A stretch of DNA of 8,411 nucleotides from Candidatus Aminicenantota bacterium (GCA_013139435.1 WTAW01000086.1:1-8411), one strand, 5' to 3'; shown: positions 1 to 6,171, counted from the first letter of the stretch. Numbers and translations are program-made. Notes: generated by a model from the sequence alone, not told the origin.

Positions 1-77
1 ATAAATAGTTATTAGTACCCAAAGCAAAACCATTTTTGAGGAAATCCGTATAACGCTTTGAGGGCTGGAAGTCCTCC

Positions 78-641
78 ATGTTTGAAGACAAAGACTTAGT
101 CAAAAGAACTCTTGACGGCGATAAAGAGGCATTCGAGATGATCGTTCAAAGATACAAACAACCCCTTTTGAATTATATAGGCCGGATGGTCGGCGAAAGG
201 GAACTTGCTCTTGATTTCACACAGGACGTTTTCATCAAAACATACGCCTCGCTCCACACCTACCGACCTCAGCACAAATTCAGCACATGGCTATTTAAGA
301 TCGCATCAAACCTCACGATCGATTACTGGAGGAAGAAAAAGATCGTTGCCTTCTCGCTCGACCAAACTCGAGAGGATGCGGACTACAGACCAAGCATTCA
401 GATCCCCTCCAAAGACCTTTCTATTGTCGAGAAATTCGAACTCTCGGAGGTCAGAGAAAGGATCGAAAAAGCCATGGAAAAAATCCCGCCTTCTCTCAGA
501 GAGTTATTCGTGTGGAGACACATTAACGAGTTCAGTTATGAAGAGATCGCGGAAATCAAGAGTTTACCCGTAGGGACGATCAAAAACAAGGTTTTTCAAG
601 CCAAAGAATCGATCCGCAGGAATTTAGAGGAGAGCAAATGA
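78..641 (+). CDS. ECF-type RNA polymerase sigma factor (sigma-70 family, RpoE-like)
   Basis: This 187-residue protein has the two-domain layout of an extracytoplasmic-function sigma factor, which directs RNA polymerase to a small regulon in response to an envelope or other signal. Region 2 spans about residues 20-88; it includes DFTQDVFIKTYASL (46-59), the core-binding helix, and KFSTWLFKIASNLTIDYWR (67-85), which melts and reads the -10 element. Region 4 spans about 124-182, with the helix-turn-helix around FSYEEIAEIKSLPVGTIKNK (152-171) for the -35. There is no region 1.1 or 3, and the length is usual for the family. The ATG has GGAAG six bases upstream. The stop overlaps the start of the next gene, an anti-sigma factor, in an ATGA, so the pair is probably translationally coupled. 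ECF operons often autoregulate, but I could not identify a convincing ECF promoter in the 77 bases upstream. The exact ECF group and regulon are not determinable here. Confidence 0.95.
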   Translation: MFEDKDLVKRTLDGDKEAFEMIVQRYKQPLLNYIGRMVGERELALDFTQDVFIKTYASLHTYRPQHKFSTWLFKIASNLTIDYWRKKKIVAFSLDQTREDADYRPSIQIPSKDLSIVEKFELSEVRERIEKAMEKIPPSLRELFVWRHINEFSYEEIAEIKSLPVGTIKNKVFQAKESIRRNLEESK

Positions 642-1216
642 GCTGCCTGACAGTACGCCAGATCTATCTCTACCTCGAAGATGAACTTCCGGTTGATGAA
701 AGAGAGTCCATCGAAAAACACATCTCTTCCTGTGAGCCATGCAAGATCTTGCTCGAAGACAGAAAAATGATGATGCAGGCCGTGGAAAGCCTCCCCCCTT
801 TGGACATGCCTGCCGACTTCACCCAACAAGTCATGGCCAAGATTTTCCCCCGAGTATCCTCTGTGCGGATTTGGATCGCGGGATTAGCCACTGGCTTTTC
901 CCTGATGATGTTCATATTCTTGGCTGTATTCCTACAGTCTGACATCAGCTTTTCGGGCGTGTTTGTCCGTTTGAACAGCAGTCTCTGGGCGTTTGTGAAA
1001 AATCTCTCTGTGTTCACTGTGAAGCTTTTCAAGATCGCTTCCGTGATTTTCGAAATACTCATCCAGTTTGTAAGCTTTGTTTTCAAGACATTGGCCAGTT
1101 TGACAACCCTCATTCGCCCCGAATTTCAAATTTTCCTCACCACCTTAACCGTAGTTTTATCCATATCTGTGCTGTATATGATGAGGAGAAAAATATGGAC
1201 TGGAGATAAGATATGA
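638..1216 (+). CDS. Membrane-anchored zinc-finger anti-sigma factor
   Basis: This 192-residue protein is probably the negative regulator of the sigma factor encoded just upstream. The N-terminal part carries a ZAS-type zinc site, H28-x3-C32-x2-C35, in EKHISSCEPCK; C3 is a candidate fourth ligand. In this family that domain sits in the cytoplasm and clamps the sigma factor. A clear membrane segment follows at about 78-99 (IWIAGLATGFSLMMFIFLAV). Residues 113-158 form a long, phenylalanine-rich, lysine-punctuated hydrophobic or amphipathic stretch, and a last hydrophobic helix lies at about 164-182 before the basic end MRRKIW. The C-terminal half is thus mostly membrane-associated rather than a soluble sensor domain, which is less usual. 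The start overlaps the sigma stop, and the stop overlaps the next start (both ATGA). Identification rests on the zinc motif and gene order; the signal that releases the sigma factor is unknown. Confidence 0.9.
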   Translation: MSCLTVRQIYLYLEDELPVDERESIEKHISSCEPCKILLEDRKMMMQAVESLPPLDMPADFTQQVMAKIFPRVSSVRIWIAGLATGFSLMMFIFLAVFLQSDISFSGVFVRLNSSLWAFVKNLSVFTVKLFKIASVIFEILIQFVSFVFKTLASLTTLIRPEFQIFLTTLTVVLSISVLYMMRRKIWTGDKI

Positions 1217-2145
1217 AAAATAAATTCCTATATTCCTTGATACTCATCTTTATGCTTGGGGGAGTTTCCCCACTGCTCGGCCAGGGATTTATATTACAAA
1301 AAGACATCATCGTCGAATATGACGAGGTTCAGGACAATGTGGTAGGCCTGGGAGGCGAGATCCTTATCAAGGGAAAAGTCAGTGAGAATGCCATGGCATT
1401 TGGCGGAACGATCATTGTGGAAGGCGAAGTCCATGGCTCTGTGGTGGGCTTCGGTGCAGAGATCATACTCAGGTCCACAGCAGAAGTCCATGGAGATGTT
1501 GTCTCCCTAGGGGGAACCCTCGAGAAAGAGTTTGGGAGCGTGATAGGGGGAGACACGGTCCAGTTCGATTTCGAATCGACCGCAGAAATTCAGGAATTCT
1601 TTAAGGAAGGATTGGGCGGCGTCTTCGGGATGAAGATCATCCCTCTGCTTCTGATCATCAAACTGTTCACGCTTTTTATCTGGTTCATTCTCGCTGTTCT
1701 TCTGGCTGCCGTTTTTCCTCGCCCGATCGTTTATGCATCCTCTCAAATCAGGACACAATTCTGGCCTGTTTTTGGAACAGGGGTTTTGAGCATCATCATT
1801 TTTACCGGGCTTGTCGTCTTTTCGGCTTTTCTCTCACTCATACTGATCGGCATTCCAATCCTCATCGCCCTCGTCTTTCTCGGAATCGTCATCAAGATCT
1901 TCGGCCGCGTCATTCTCTTCTACTTCTTTGGGGAAAGCCTGTCCAAGGCTTTTAGGAGCAAGAATCCTTCGGTCATTGGCGCTGTTATCCTGGGTTTTAT
2001 CCTGGTGAGTTTCATCGGATTTATTCCGATCTTTGGCTCTTTGTTCTACTTCGTCCTGAGCATACTCGGTTGGGGCGCTGTCATCCGAACAAAATTCGGC
2101 TCAAAAAACAACATCGCAAGGGTCAATAAGGAAGTTACGGCCTAA
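1213..2145 (+). CDS. Secreted bactofilin-like (polymer-forming) beta-repeat protein with multi-spanning membrane domain
   Basis: This is a 310-residue protein of unknown function. Residues 1-23 look like a signal peptide (basic MKNK, hydrophobic core, cleavage near LLGQG). Residues about 41-117 contain short repeats of roughly 17 residues: DNVVGLGGEILIKGKV, ENAMAFGGTIIVEGEV, GSVVGFGAEIILRS and GDVVSLGGTL. This pattern resembles the right-handed beta-helix rungs of bactofilins and related polymer-forming proteins. From about 142 to 295 there are four or five hydrophobic helices (about 142-168, 188-212, 212-232, 252-272 and 275-295), ending in a basic tail. With a signal peptide, the beta-repeat part should lie outside the cytoplasm, unlike classical cytosolic bactofilins. 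It is the third gene of the sigma/anti-sigma operon, joined by an ATGA overlap, so it may be a target, a sensor or an effector of that system (inference). It could equally be annotated as a polymer-forming cytoskeletal family protein. Confidence 0.8.
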   Translation: MKNKFLYSLILIFMLGGVSPLLGQGFILQKDIIVEYDEVQDNVVGLGGEILIKGKVSENAMAFGGTIIVEGEVHGSVVGFGAEIILRSTAEVHGDVVSLGGTLEKEFGSVIGGDTVQFDFESTAEIQEFFKEGLGGVFGMKIIPLLLIIKLFTLFIWFILAVLLAAVFPRPIVYASSQIRTQFWPVFGTGVLSIIIFTGLVVFSAFLSLILIGIPILIALVFLGIVIKIFGRVILFYFFGESLSKAFRSKNPSVIGAVILGFILVSFIGFIPIFGSLFYFVLSILGWGAVIRTKFGSKNNIARVNKEVTA

Positions 2146-2150
2146 AAGAA

Positions 2151-2708
2151 TCAGAGTTCAAGAATCTCTTTTTCCTTAGCCGCTCCAAGGTCTTCAATTT
2201 TTTTTGTATTCCCGTCCGTGATCTCCTGAAGCTTATCGTATCCCCAAAACTTGTCGTCTTCAGTGATCTCCTTGTCTTTTTCCATCTGTTCGACCTGCTC
2301 TTTCGCATCTCTTCTCATTATCCGAAGAGCTGTTTTTTCGTCCTCGACCATGGCTTTGATATGTTTGGCTATGTCCTTTCGTCTTTCTTCATCCAGCGGG
2401 GGAATGGGAACTTTAAGGACTTTCCCGTCATTGATGGGATTGAGACCGAGGTCTGCGGCGTGGATTGCTTTGTCTATGTTCTCTAAAAGGGTGGGATCCC
2501 AAGCTTGAATCTGGATCAAAGTCGGGTCAGGAACTGTAAGCGTGGCCACCTGGTTAATGGGTGTTAGAGTTCCGTAGTAGTCGATCTTGAGATCTTCAAA
2601 AATATTGATATTCGCTCGCCCTGTTCGCAATTTTGTCAGGTCTCCACGAAAGTGCTCGACAGAGCCTTTCATCTTTTTTTCCAGTTCTCTCAAAACATCT
2701 TGAACCAT
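2151..2708 (-). CDS. frr: Ribosome recycling factor
   Basis: RRF acts with EF-G to split the post-termination ribosome so that subunits can be reused. The protein is 185 residues, the standard length. Conserved features are visible: LRTGRAN (27-33), the domain II segment INQVATLTVPDP (51-62), NDGKVLKVPIPPLDEERRKD (93-112), and the RRDA motif at 132-135 that includes the functionally important arginine of the long helical domain. The ATG at 2706-2708 is preceded by GGGAGGG (complement of 2713-2719), a strong ribosome binding site. It is the last gene of the rplM-to-frr operon but is separated from pyrH by 175 bases, most of which is an inverted-repeat element, whereas the other operon gaps are 8-14 bases. 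It converges on the sigma-factor operon with only 5 bases between the stops. Confidence 0.98.
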   Translation of the reverse strand: MVQDVLRELEKKMKGSVEHFRGDLTKLRTGRANINIFEDLKIDYYGTLTPINQVATLTVPDPTLIQIQAWDPTLLENIDKAIHAADLGLNPINDGKVLKVPIPPLDEERRKDIAKHIKAMVEDEKTALRIMRRDAKEQVEQMEKDKEITEDDKFWGYDKLQEITDGNTKKIEDLGAAKEKEILEL

Positions 2709-2712
2709 TATT

Positions 2713-2719
2713 CCCTCCC
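2713..2719 (-). promoter_or_regulatory. Ribosome binding site of frr
   Basis: On the minus strand this reads GGGAGGG, 4-5 bases before the frr ATG. It lies just outside the inverted-repeat element, so the element insertion left the translation start intact. Confidence 0.8.
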
Positions 2720-2734
2720 GCCTACCGATATTTT

Positions 2735-2880
2735 TCTGAATTATTCATAAAAAATGTCGATTATAAATATAGAGGATATTCAATACAGAACACTCAAAAT
2801 GATATGCAATGAAATCAATACAGGATATTAATATTGCTTTAGTAAGTATAAATATCGACATTTTTTATGAATAATTCAGA
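2735..2880. mobile_element. MITE-like element with perfect 27-bp terminal inverted repeats
   Basis: The arms at 2735-2761 and 2854-2880 are exact reverse complements over 27 bases. They enclose 92 bases of AT-rich DNA with no open reading frame of note. The outer end of each arm contains TGAATTATTCA or its complement, itself a palindrome. Inside are short direct repeats: TATAAATAT (2762-2770 and 2847-2855), TCAATACAG (2780-2788 and 2815-2823) and AGGATATT (2773-2780 and 2822-2829). The right end lies 3 bases from the pyrH stop codon and the left end 26 bases from the frr start. Small size, long perfect termini and a non-coding core match a miniature inverted-repeat transposable element. I see no clear target-site duplication, and no transposase in the window to name a parent family. 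Transcribed from the operon, the arms could also form a very stable hairpin, so a regulatory or terminator role is an alternative. Confidence 0.6.
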
Positions 2881-2883
2881 TAG

Positions 2884-3603
2884 TTAAAAGATGCGAGTTC
2901 CGACCTTTTGCCCCAGCACAACCTTTTTCATATTCCCCTTCTTCCTGAGGTTAAAGACTATGATCGGGATATTGTTATCTTTGCACAGAGAGATGGCTGT
3001 CGTATCCATAACCCGCAGCCCTTTTTTAATAACGTCTAAGTATTCGATGGATTCAAATTTCCGTGCCTGCTTGTCTTGCAGAGGGTCGGCAGAATAAACC
3101 CCATCCACTTTTGTCGCTTTCAGGATCACCTGTGCACCGATCTCAAGAGCACGCAGGGCCGCTGCCGTATCGGTCGTGAAATAAGGATTGCCTGTGCCTG
3201 CGGTGAAAATGAGGATATTTCCAGTCTCAAGATAATTCATGGCATTCCTTCTGACAAAAGGCTCTGCGACACCACTGATCTCGATAGCAGAAATATGGCG
3301 CGCTCCAATCCCCTCTTTCTCAAGGGCATCCTGAAGAGCGATCCCGTTGATCATGGTCGCCAGTAAACCCATGTAGTCAGCAGATGCTCGATCCATCCCC
3401 GCTTCCGTTCCATAGATGCCGCGGAATATGTTGCCGCCACCGATCATGATGCCGATTTGGACATGCAAATCGTGGATCTCTCTGATCTCGTGAGCGATAG
3501 CCTTGGCGGTATCCACACTGATGCCGAAGTCCTGCTGCCCTAAAAGAGCTTCCCCAGAAAGTTTTAGTAGAATTCTGCTGTATACAGGCTTGACTTGAGA
3601 CAT
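2884..3603 (-). CDS. pyrH: UMP kinase (uridylate kinase)
   Basis: This enzyme phosphorylates UMP to UDP with ATP, the entry to cytoplasmic UTP/CTP supply, and works as a hexamer of the amino-acid-kinase fold. The 239 residues match the bacterial family length. Visible motifs are KLSGEAL (14-20, phosphate binding), GGGNIFRG (55-62), DRASADYMGL (71-80), the UMP-binding TAGTGNPYFTTDTAAALRA (134-152) and KATKVDGVYSADP (162-174). The ATG at 3601-3603 lies 12 bases after the tsf stop and has no evident Shine-Dalgarno sequence, so translation may depend on coupling to tsf. The stop TAA (2884-2886) sits 3 bases from the edge of the inverted-repeat element; the C-terminus GTRIF looks intact. Confidence 0.98.
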   Translation of the reverse strand: MSQVKPVYSRILLKLSGEALLGQQDFGISVDTAKAIAHEIREIHDLHVQIGIMIGGGNIFRGIYGTEAGMDRASADYMGLLATMINGIALQDALEKEGIGARHISAIEISGVAEPFVRRNAMNYLETGNILIFTAGTGNPYFTTDTAAALRALEIGAQVILKATKVDGVYSADPLQDKQARKFESIEYLDVIKKGLRVMDTTAISLCKDNNIPIIVFNLRKKGNMKKVVLGQKVGTRIF

Positions 3604-3615
3604 GGTCTGTATATT

Positions 3616-4209
3616 TTATTCACCCAGTTCAAAACGGGCAAATCGTCTTACCTGGATGTTTTCACCGAACTTCGCGATAAATGATGCCACATGTTTGCTG
3701 ACCGAAATCTTATCATCTTTCACATAAGGTTGGTCCATCAAACAGACTTCTTCAAAATATTTCTTGATTTTCCCCTCAACGATCTTATCAACGATCTCGG
3801 GCGGCTTGTTGGAATCTTTGAACTGCCCTCTGATGATCTCCTTCTCTTCATCCAAAACCTCTTGGGGAACTTCTTCCGAAGAGACGTACGTGGGATTCAA
3901 TGCAGCAATATGAAGGGATATGTTCTTGACTAATTCCTGGAACTCTTCATTACGCGCCACAAAATCCGATTCACAATTCACTTCGACCAAAACACCGAGC
4001 TTACCATTGAGATGGATGTACGAACCGACGAGTCCTTCCTTAGCTTCACGCTCCATCTTATCCTTGGCCCGGGCATATCCTTTTTTTCTCAAAACAGTGA
4101 TGGCGTTTTCGATATCTCCACCTGTCTCCTGGAGAGCACTTTTACACTCCATCATCCCGATCCCTGTTCTATCACGAAGGTCTTTGACCTGTGCTGCTGT
4201 AATTTCCAT
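3616..4209 (-). CDS. tsf: Translation elongation factor Ts (short form)
   Basis: EF-Ts exchanges GDP for GTP on EF-Tu. The 197 residues correspond to the short form, as in Thermus, and not the roughly 280-residue enterobacterial form with a duplicated core domain. The N-terminal UBA-like domain carries LRDRTGIGMMECKSAL (11-26). The core contains NCESDFVARNEEF (78-90), whose SDFV is the EF-Tu-contacting TDFV-type motif. A single core domain follows, with the C-terminal module KISVSKHVASFIAKFGE (167-183). The ATG start is preceded by AAGGAG with about 7 bases spacing, placed in the 14-base gap after the rpsB stop. It lies between rpsB and pyrH in the conserved order. Confidence 0.98.
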   Translation of the reverse strand: MEITAAQVKDLRDRTGIGMMECKSALQETGGDIENAITVLRKKGYARAKDKMEREAKEGLVGSYIHLNGKLGVLVEVNCESDFVARNEEFQELVKNISLHIAALNPTYVSSEEVPQEVLDEEKEIIRGQFKDSNKPPEIVDKIVEGKIKKYFEEVCLMDQPYVKDDKISVSKHVASFIAKFGENIQVRRFARFELGE

Positions 4210-4223
4210 AACAGACTCCTTGC

Positions 4224-5147
4224 TTATTCCGATTTCTCAGGTTCCGCTGAACCGGCTTCTTTCTCCGCAGGCTTCTCCTCTTTTGTAGGTTTTTCTTCTT
4301 TGGCAGGTTTTTCTTCTTGAGGGACCACTAGATCCTCGACCGGTTTCGCCTTATCACTCCCCAGAGCTTCTTCAACAGCAGGCATCTCTTCAACAGGAAC
4401 ACCCTCTTCTCCTTCTGCGAAGGGTTCTTCTTCCGCCTTAGCCTCCAAGAGTTCCCTCTCGATTTTCTTCTTCTTGCCTTCCATCACGATCTCGGCAATT
4501 TTCGATGTGAACAGCTCGATGGCTCTGACAGCATCATCATTGCCGGGAATGGGGTAATCGATATTCTCTGGGTCACCGTTAGTATCAACAATAGCAACAA
4601 TCGGAATCTTAAGCTTGAGCGCTTCTAGAAGGGCAATTTCCTCTTTTGTGGAATCGATCACAAAAAGCACTCCAGGCAACTCCAGCATATTCTTTATTCC
4701 CCCCAGATTTTTGGAGAGCTTTCTATAGACCTTTTCCTGCCGGGATTTCTCTTTTTTTGAGAGGAGATCCCAGCGTCCATCCGCCTTCATCTCTTCCATC
4801 TCGATCAGTCGTTCCACACTGCCGCGGATGACATCGAAATTGGTCAACAATCCTCCCAGCCAACGCTGGTTGACATAGCACGATTCACATTTCAGGGCAT
4901 AATCTTTGACGATGTCCTGAGCCTGTTTTTTTGTTCCAACCATAAGGACCTCTTTACCGCTCTCCACAACACCCTCAACAAACTGAAGCGCATCTTTAAA
5001 AAGCTTGATCGTCTTTTGCAGGTCGATGATGTATATTCCATTCCTCTGGCCGAAAATGTACTCTTTCATCTTGGGGTTCCACCTCTTGGTTTGGTGCCCA
5101 AAATGAACTCCCGCTTCCAAAAGTTCTTTCATCGTTACAGAAATCAA
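4224..5147 (-). CDS. rpsB: 30S ribosomal protein S2 with long acidic/lysine-rich C-terminal tail
   Basis: S2 binds the 30S subunit late in assembly and is needed for S1 docking. The conserved body runs from residue 6 (MKELLEAGVHFGHQTKRWNP) through NQRWLGGLLTNF (93-104) and PGVLFVIDSTKEEIALLEA (158-176) to DDAVRAIELFTSKIAE (204-219). At 307 residues it is about 60-70 longer than a typical S2. The excess is a low-complexity tail (about 232-307) rich in Glu, Lys, Pro and Ala, including three copies of EEKPxx. The start is TTG (5145-5147): GGAGG lies 7 bases before it, while the first in-frame ATG, five codons on, would be about 22 bases from that site, and the short leader before MKELLEAG is normal for S2. 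The gaps to rpsI and tsf are 14 bases each. Confidence 0.98.
   Translation of the reverse strand: MISVTMKELLEAGVHFGHQTKRWNPKMKEYIFGQRNGIYIIDLQKTIKLFKDALQFVEGVVESGKEVLMVGTKKQAQDIVKDYALKCESCYVNQRWLGGLLTNFDVIRGSVERLIEMEEMKADGRWDLLSKKEKSRQEKVYRKLSKNLGGIKNMLELPGVLFVIDSTKEEIALLEALKLKIPIVAIVDTNGDPENIDYPIPGNDDAVRAIELFTSKIAEIVMEGKKKKIERELLEAKAEEEPFAEGEEGVPVEEMPAVEEALGSDKAKPVEDLVVPQEEKPAKEEKPTKEEKPAEKEAGSAEPEKSE
4263..4316 (-). repeat. Three 18-bp tandem repeats in the rpsB tail
   Basis: The units 4299-4316, 4281-4298 and 4263-4280 encode EEKPAK, EEKPTK and EEKPAE. The first two units are nearly identical in DNA and the third has diverged mostly by silent changes. The array can expand or contract in frame and appears to have built part of the S2 tail. 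Confidence 0.85.
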
Positions 5148-5154
5148 CTCCAGT

Positions 5155-5159
5155 CCTCC
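5155..5159 (-). promoter_or_regulatory. Ribosome binding site that fixes the TTG start of rpsB
   Basis: The minus strand reads GGAGG seven bases before the TTG at 5145-5147. The alternative ATG at 5130-5132 is too far away to use it, which supports the TTG start. Confidence 0.75.
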
Positions 5160-5161
5160 CT

Positions 5162-5566
5162 TTATCTCTTGTGGTATTGAGGTGCCTTACGAGCGCCCAA
5201 CAATCCGTATTTCTTCCGCTCTTTTTCCCGCGCATCCCGGGTCAGCAGTCCCGCTTGCTTTAAGGTATTCCTCAGTTCTTTATTGAATTCAAGCAAGGCT
5301 CTTGCAATTCCAAGGCGTATCGCCTCGGCCTGTGCATTCATGCCTCCTCCATTGACCCGGATGAAGATATCAAATTTACTTTCTGTCTCGGTCAGACGAA
5401 GGGGCCGCTTGATGGTGTGTTTATAACTATCTAAAGTAAAGAATTCTGTGAAGGGACGAGGCCTTTTATTCACATACAGAGTGATATCCCCTTTCCCGGG
5501 CCTAAGATAGACTCTGGCTACCGAACTTTTTCGCCTTCCTGTGCCGTAATACTGTATTAAACTCAA
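5162..5566 (-). CDS. rpsI: 30S ribosomal protein S9
   Basis: S9 belongs to the 30S head; its basic C-terminal tail reaches the P-site tRNA. The 134 residues show YYGTGRRKSSVARV (6-19) at the N-terminus and the family signature NGGGMNAQAEAIRLGIARAL (72-91). They end in KKYGLLGARKAPQYHKR, with the terminal Lys-Arg typical of the tRNA-contacting tail. The start codon is TTG (5564-5566), with AGGAGG four bases upstream. That ribosome binding site overlaps the rplM stop codon, so the two genes are likely coupled. No ATG lies near this position in frame. The L13-S9 pair is one of the most conserved two-gene units in bacteria. Confidence 0.98.
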   Translation of the reverse strand: MSLIQYYGTGRRKSSVARVYLRPGKGDITLYVNKRPRPFTEFFTLDSYKHTIKRPLRLTETESKFDIFIRVNGGGMNAQAEAIRLGIARALLEFNKELRNTLKQAGLLTRDAREKERKKYGLLGARKAPQYHKR

Positions 5567-5570
5567 GATT

Positions 5571-5576
5571 CCTCCT
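5571..5576 (-). promoter_or_regulatory. Ribosome binding site of rpsI overlapping the rplM stop
   Basis: The minus strand reads AGGAGG, four bases before the rpsI TTG. It overlaps the TAG stop of rplM (5575-5577), so ribosomes terminating on rplM are placed at the rpsI start. Confidence 0.75.
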
Positions 5577-6003
5577 AGATCTGATATTCCTGTGGCTTTT
5601 GAGCTTCATGAGGATGATCAGGCCCTGTATAGACTTTCAGTTTTTTGAACATGGCGCGACCGAGTTTGTTTTTGGGAATCATGCCTCGGACCGCCTTGCG
5701 CAGGACATCTTCCGGATTCTTCTCCAGCAGTTCTTTTAAAGTCCGCTCCCTAATACCTCCCGGGTAGCCGGAATGGGAATAATACTTTTTCTGCTCCAGC
5801 TTCTTGCCCGTGACTTTCACTTTTTCTGCGTTGATCACAACGACAAAATCTCCGCTGTCCATGAACTTGACAAACTCAGGATTCCTCTTGCCCTGAAGCA
5901 AGATAGAAATTTCAGTGGCCAATCGCCCGAGAATTTTTCCATCGGCATCGATCAACCACCATTTCCGTTCGATTTCGTTTCTTTTAGGTACAAATGTTTT
6001 CAT
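5575..6003 (-). CDS. rplM: 50S ribosomal protein L13
   Basis: L13 is an early-assembling protein of the large subunit. The 142 residues match the usual length. The N-terminal part has RKWWLIDADGKILGRLATEI (13-32), then DSGDFVVVINAEKVKVTGKK (49-68). The family signature follows at 105-130: VRGMIPKNKLGRAMFKKLKV, then YTGPDHPH. The ATG at 6001-6003 has GAGG nine bases upstream. It is the first gene of the operon, placed about 38 bases downstream of the transcription start expected from the promoter at 6049-6077. Confidence 0.98.
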   Translation of the reverse strand: MKTFVPKRNEIERKWWLIDADGKILGRLATEISILLQGKRNPEFVKFMDSGDFVVVINAEKVKVTGKKLEQKKYYSHSGYPGGIRERTLKELLEKNPEDVLRKAVRGMIPKNKLGRAMFKKLKVYTGPDHPHEAQKPQEYQI

Positions 6004-6021
6004 TATTCAAAACCTCAGAAT

Positions 6022-6038
6022 TAACCTAATGAGGGTTA
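6022..6038 (-). promoter_or_regulatory. Small hairpin in the rplM leader
   Basis: TAACC (6022-6026) and GGTTA (6034-6038) form a 5-bp stem with a 7-base loop in the untranslated leader of rplM. Ribosomal-protein operons are often autoregulated through such leaders, but this hairpin is small and I cannot match it to a known L13 leader. It may be incidental. Confidence 0.3.
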
Positions 6039-6048
6039 GTGATTGCAT

Positions 6049-6077
6049 AAAATACTAAAACTTGGGGGAGTTGTCAA
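6049..6077 (-). promoter_or_regulatory. Sigma-70-type promoter of the rplM operon
   Basis: On the minus strand, a perfect -35 TTGACA (6072-6077) is followed by exactly 17 bases and a -10 of TATTTT (6049-6054, four of six consensus). Predicted transcription starts near 6041 and gives a leader of about 38 bases before the rplM ATG. It is the only good promoter seen for the translation operon. Confidence 0.75.
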
Positions 6078-6105
6078 CCTCTACATACCCGAAAATAAAG
6101 AGGTT
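6076..6105 (-). promoter_or_regulatory. Inverted repeat touching the rplM -35 box: operator or rhomboid terminator
   Basis: AACCTCT (6076-6082) and AGAGGTT (6099-6105) are exact 7-bp inverted repeats with a 16-base spacer. The last two bases of the promoter-proximal half are the first two of the -35 TTGACA. This placement suits a regulator site. A weak transcription terminator for the rhomboid gene upstream is the alternative, but no U-run follows. Confidence 0.35.
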
Positions 6106-6171
6106 AAACCCGATATTAAGACATACCACTGATCAAATCGGCCAAGAAAATATCTTTTCTGCGAGATGATA

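Noticed and set aside
38..65. GGAAAT with downstream GGGC as an autoregulated ECF promoter
   Set aside because: The -35 lacks the usual GGAAC core, and no GTC/CGTC-type -10 at proper spacing is evident. It cannot be distinguished from chance.
2147..2173. AGAG/CTCT followed by five T on the plus strand as a terminator for the sigma operon
   Set aside because: The stem is only 4 bp and AT-balanced, with a 9-base loop inside the frr coding end. It is too weak to call.
4012..4320. Open frame of 102 codons on the plus strand
   Set aside because: It runs antisense through tsf and the rpsB tail, both certain genes. Its composition mirrors their codons, and it has no ribosome binding site.
6145..6160. 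AGAAAA/TTTTCT hairpin after the rhomboid stop as terminator
   Set aside because: It is a six-pair, almost pure A/T stem without a trailing U-run, so its stability is too low.
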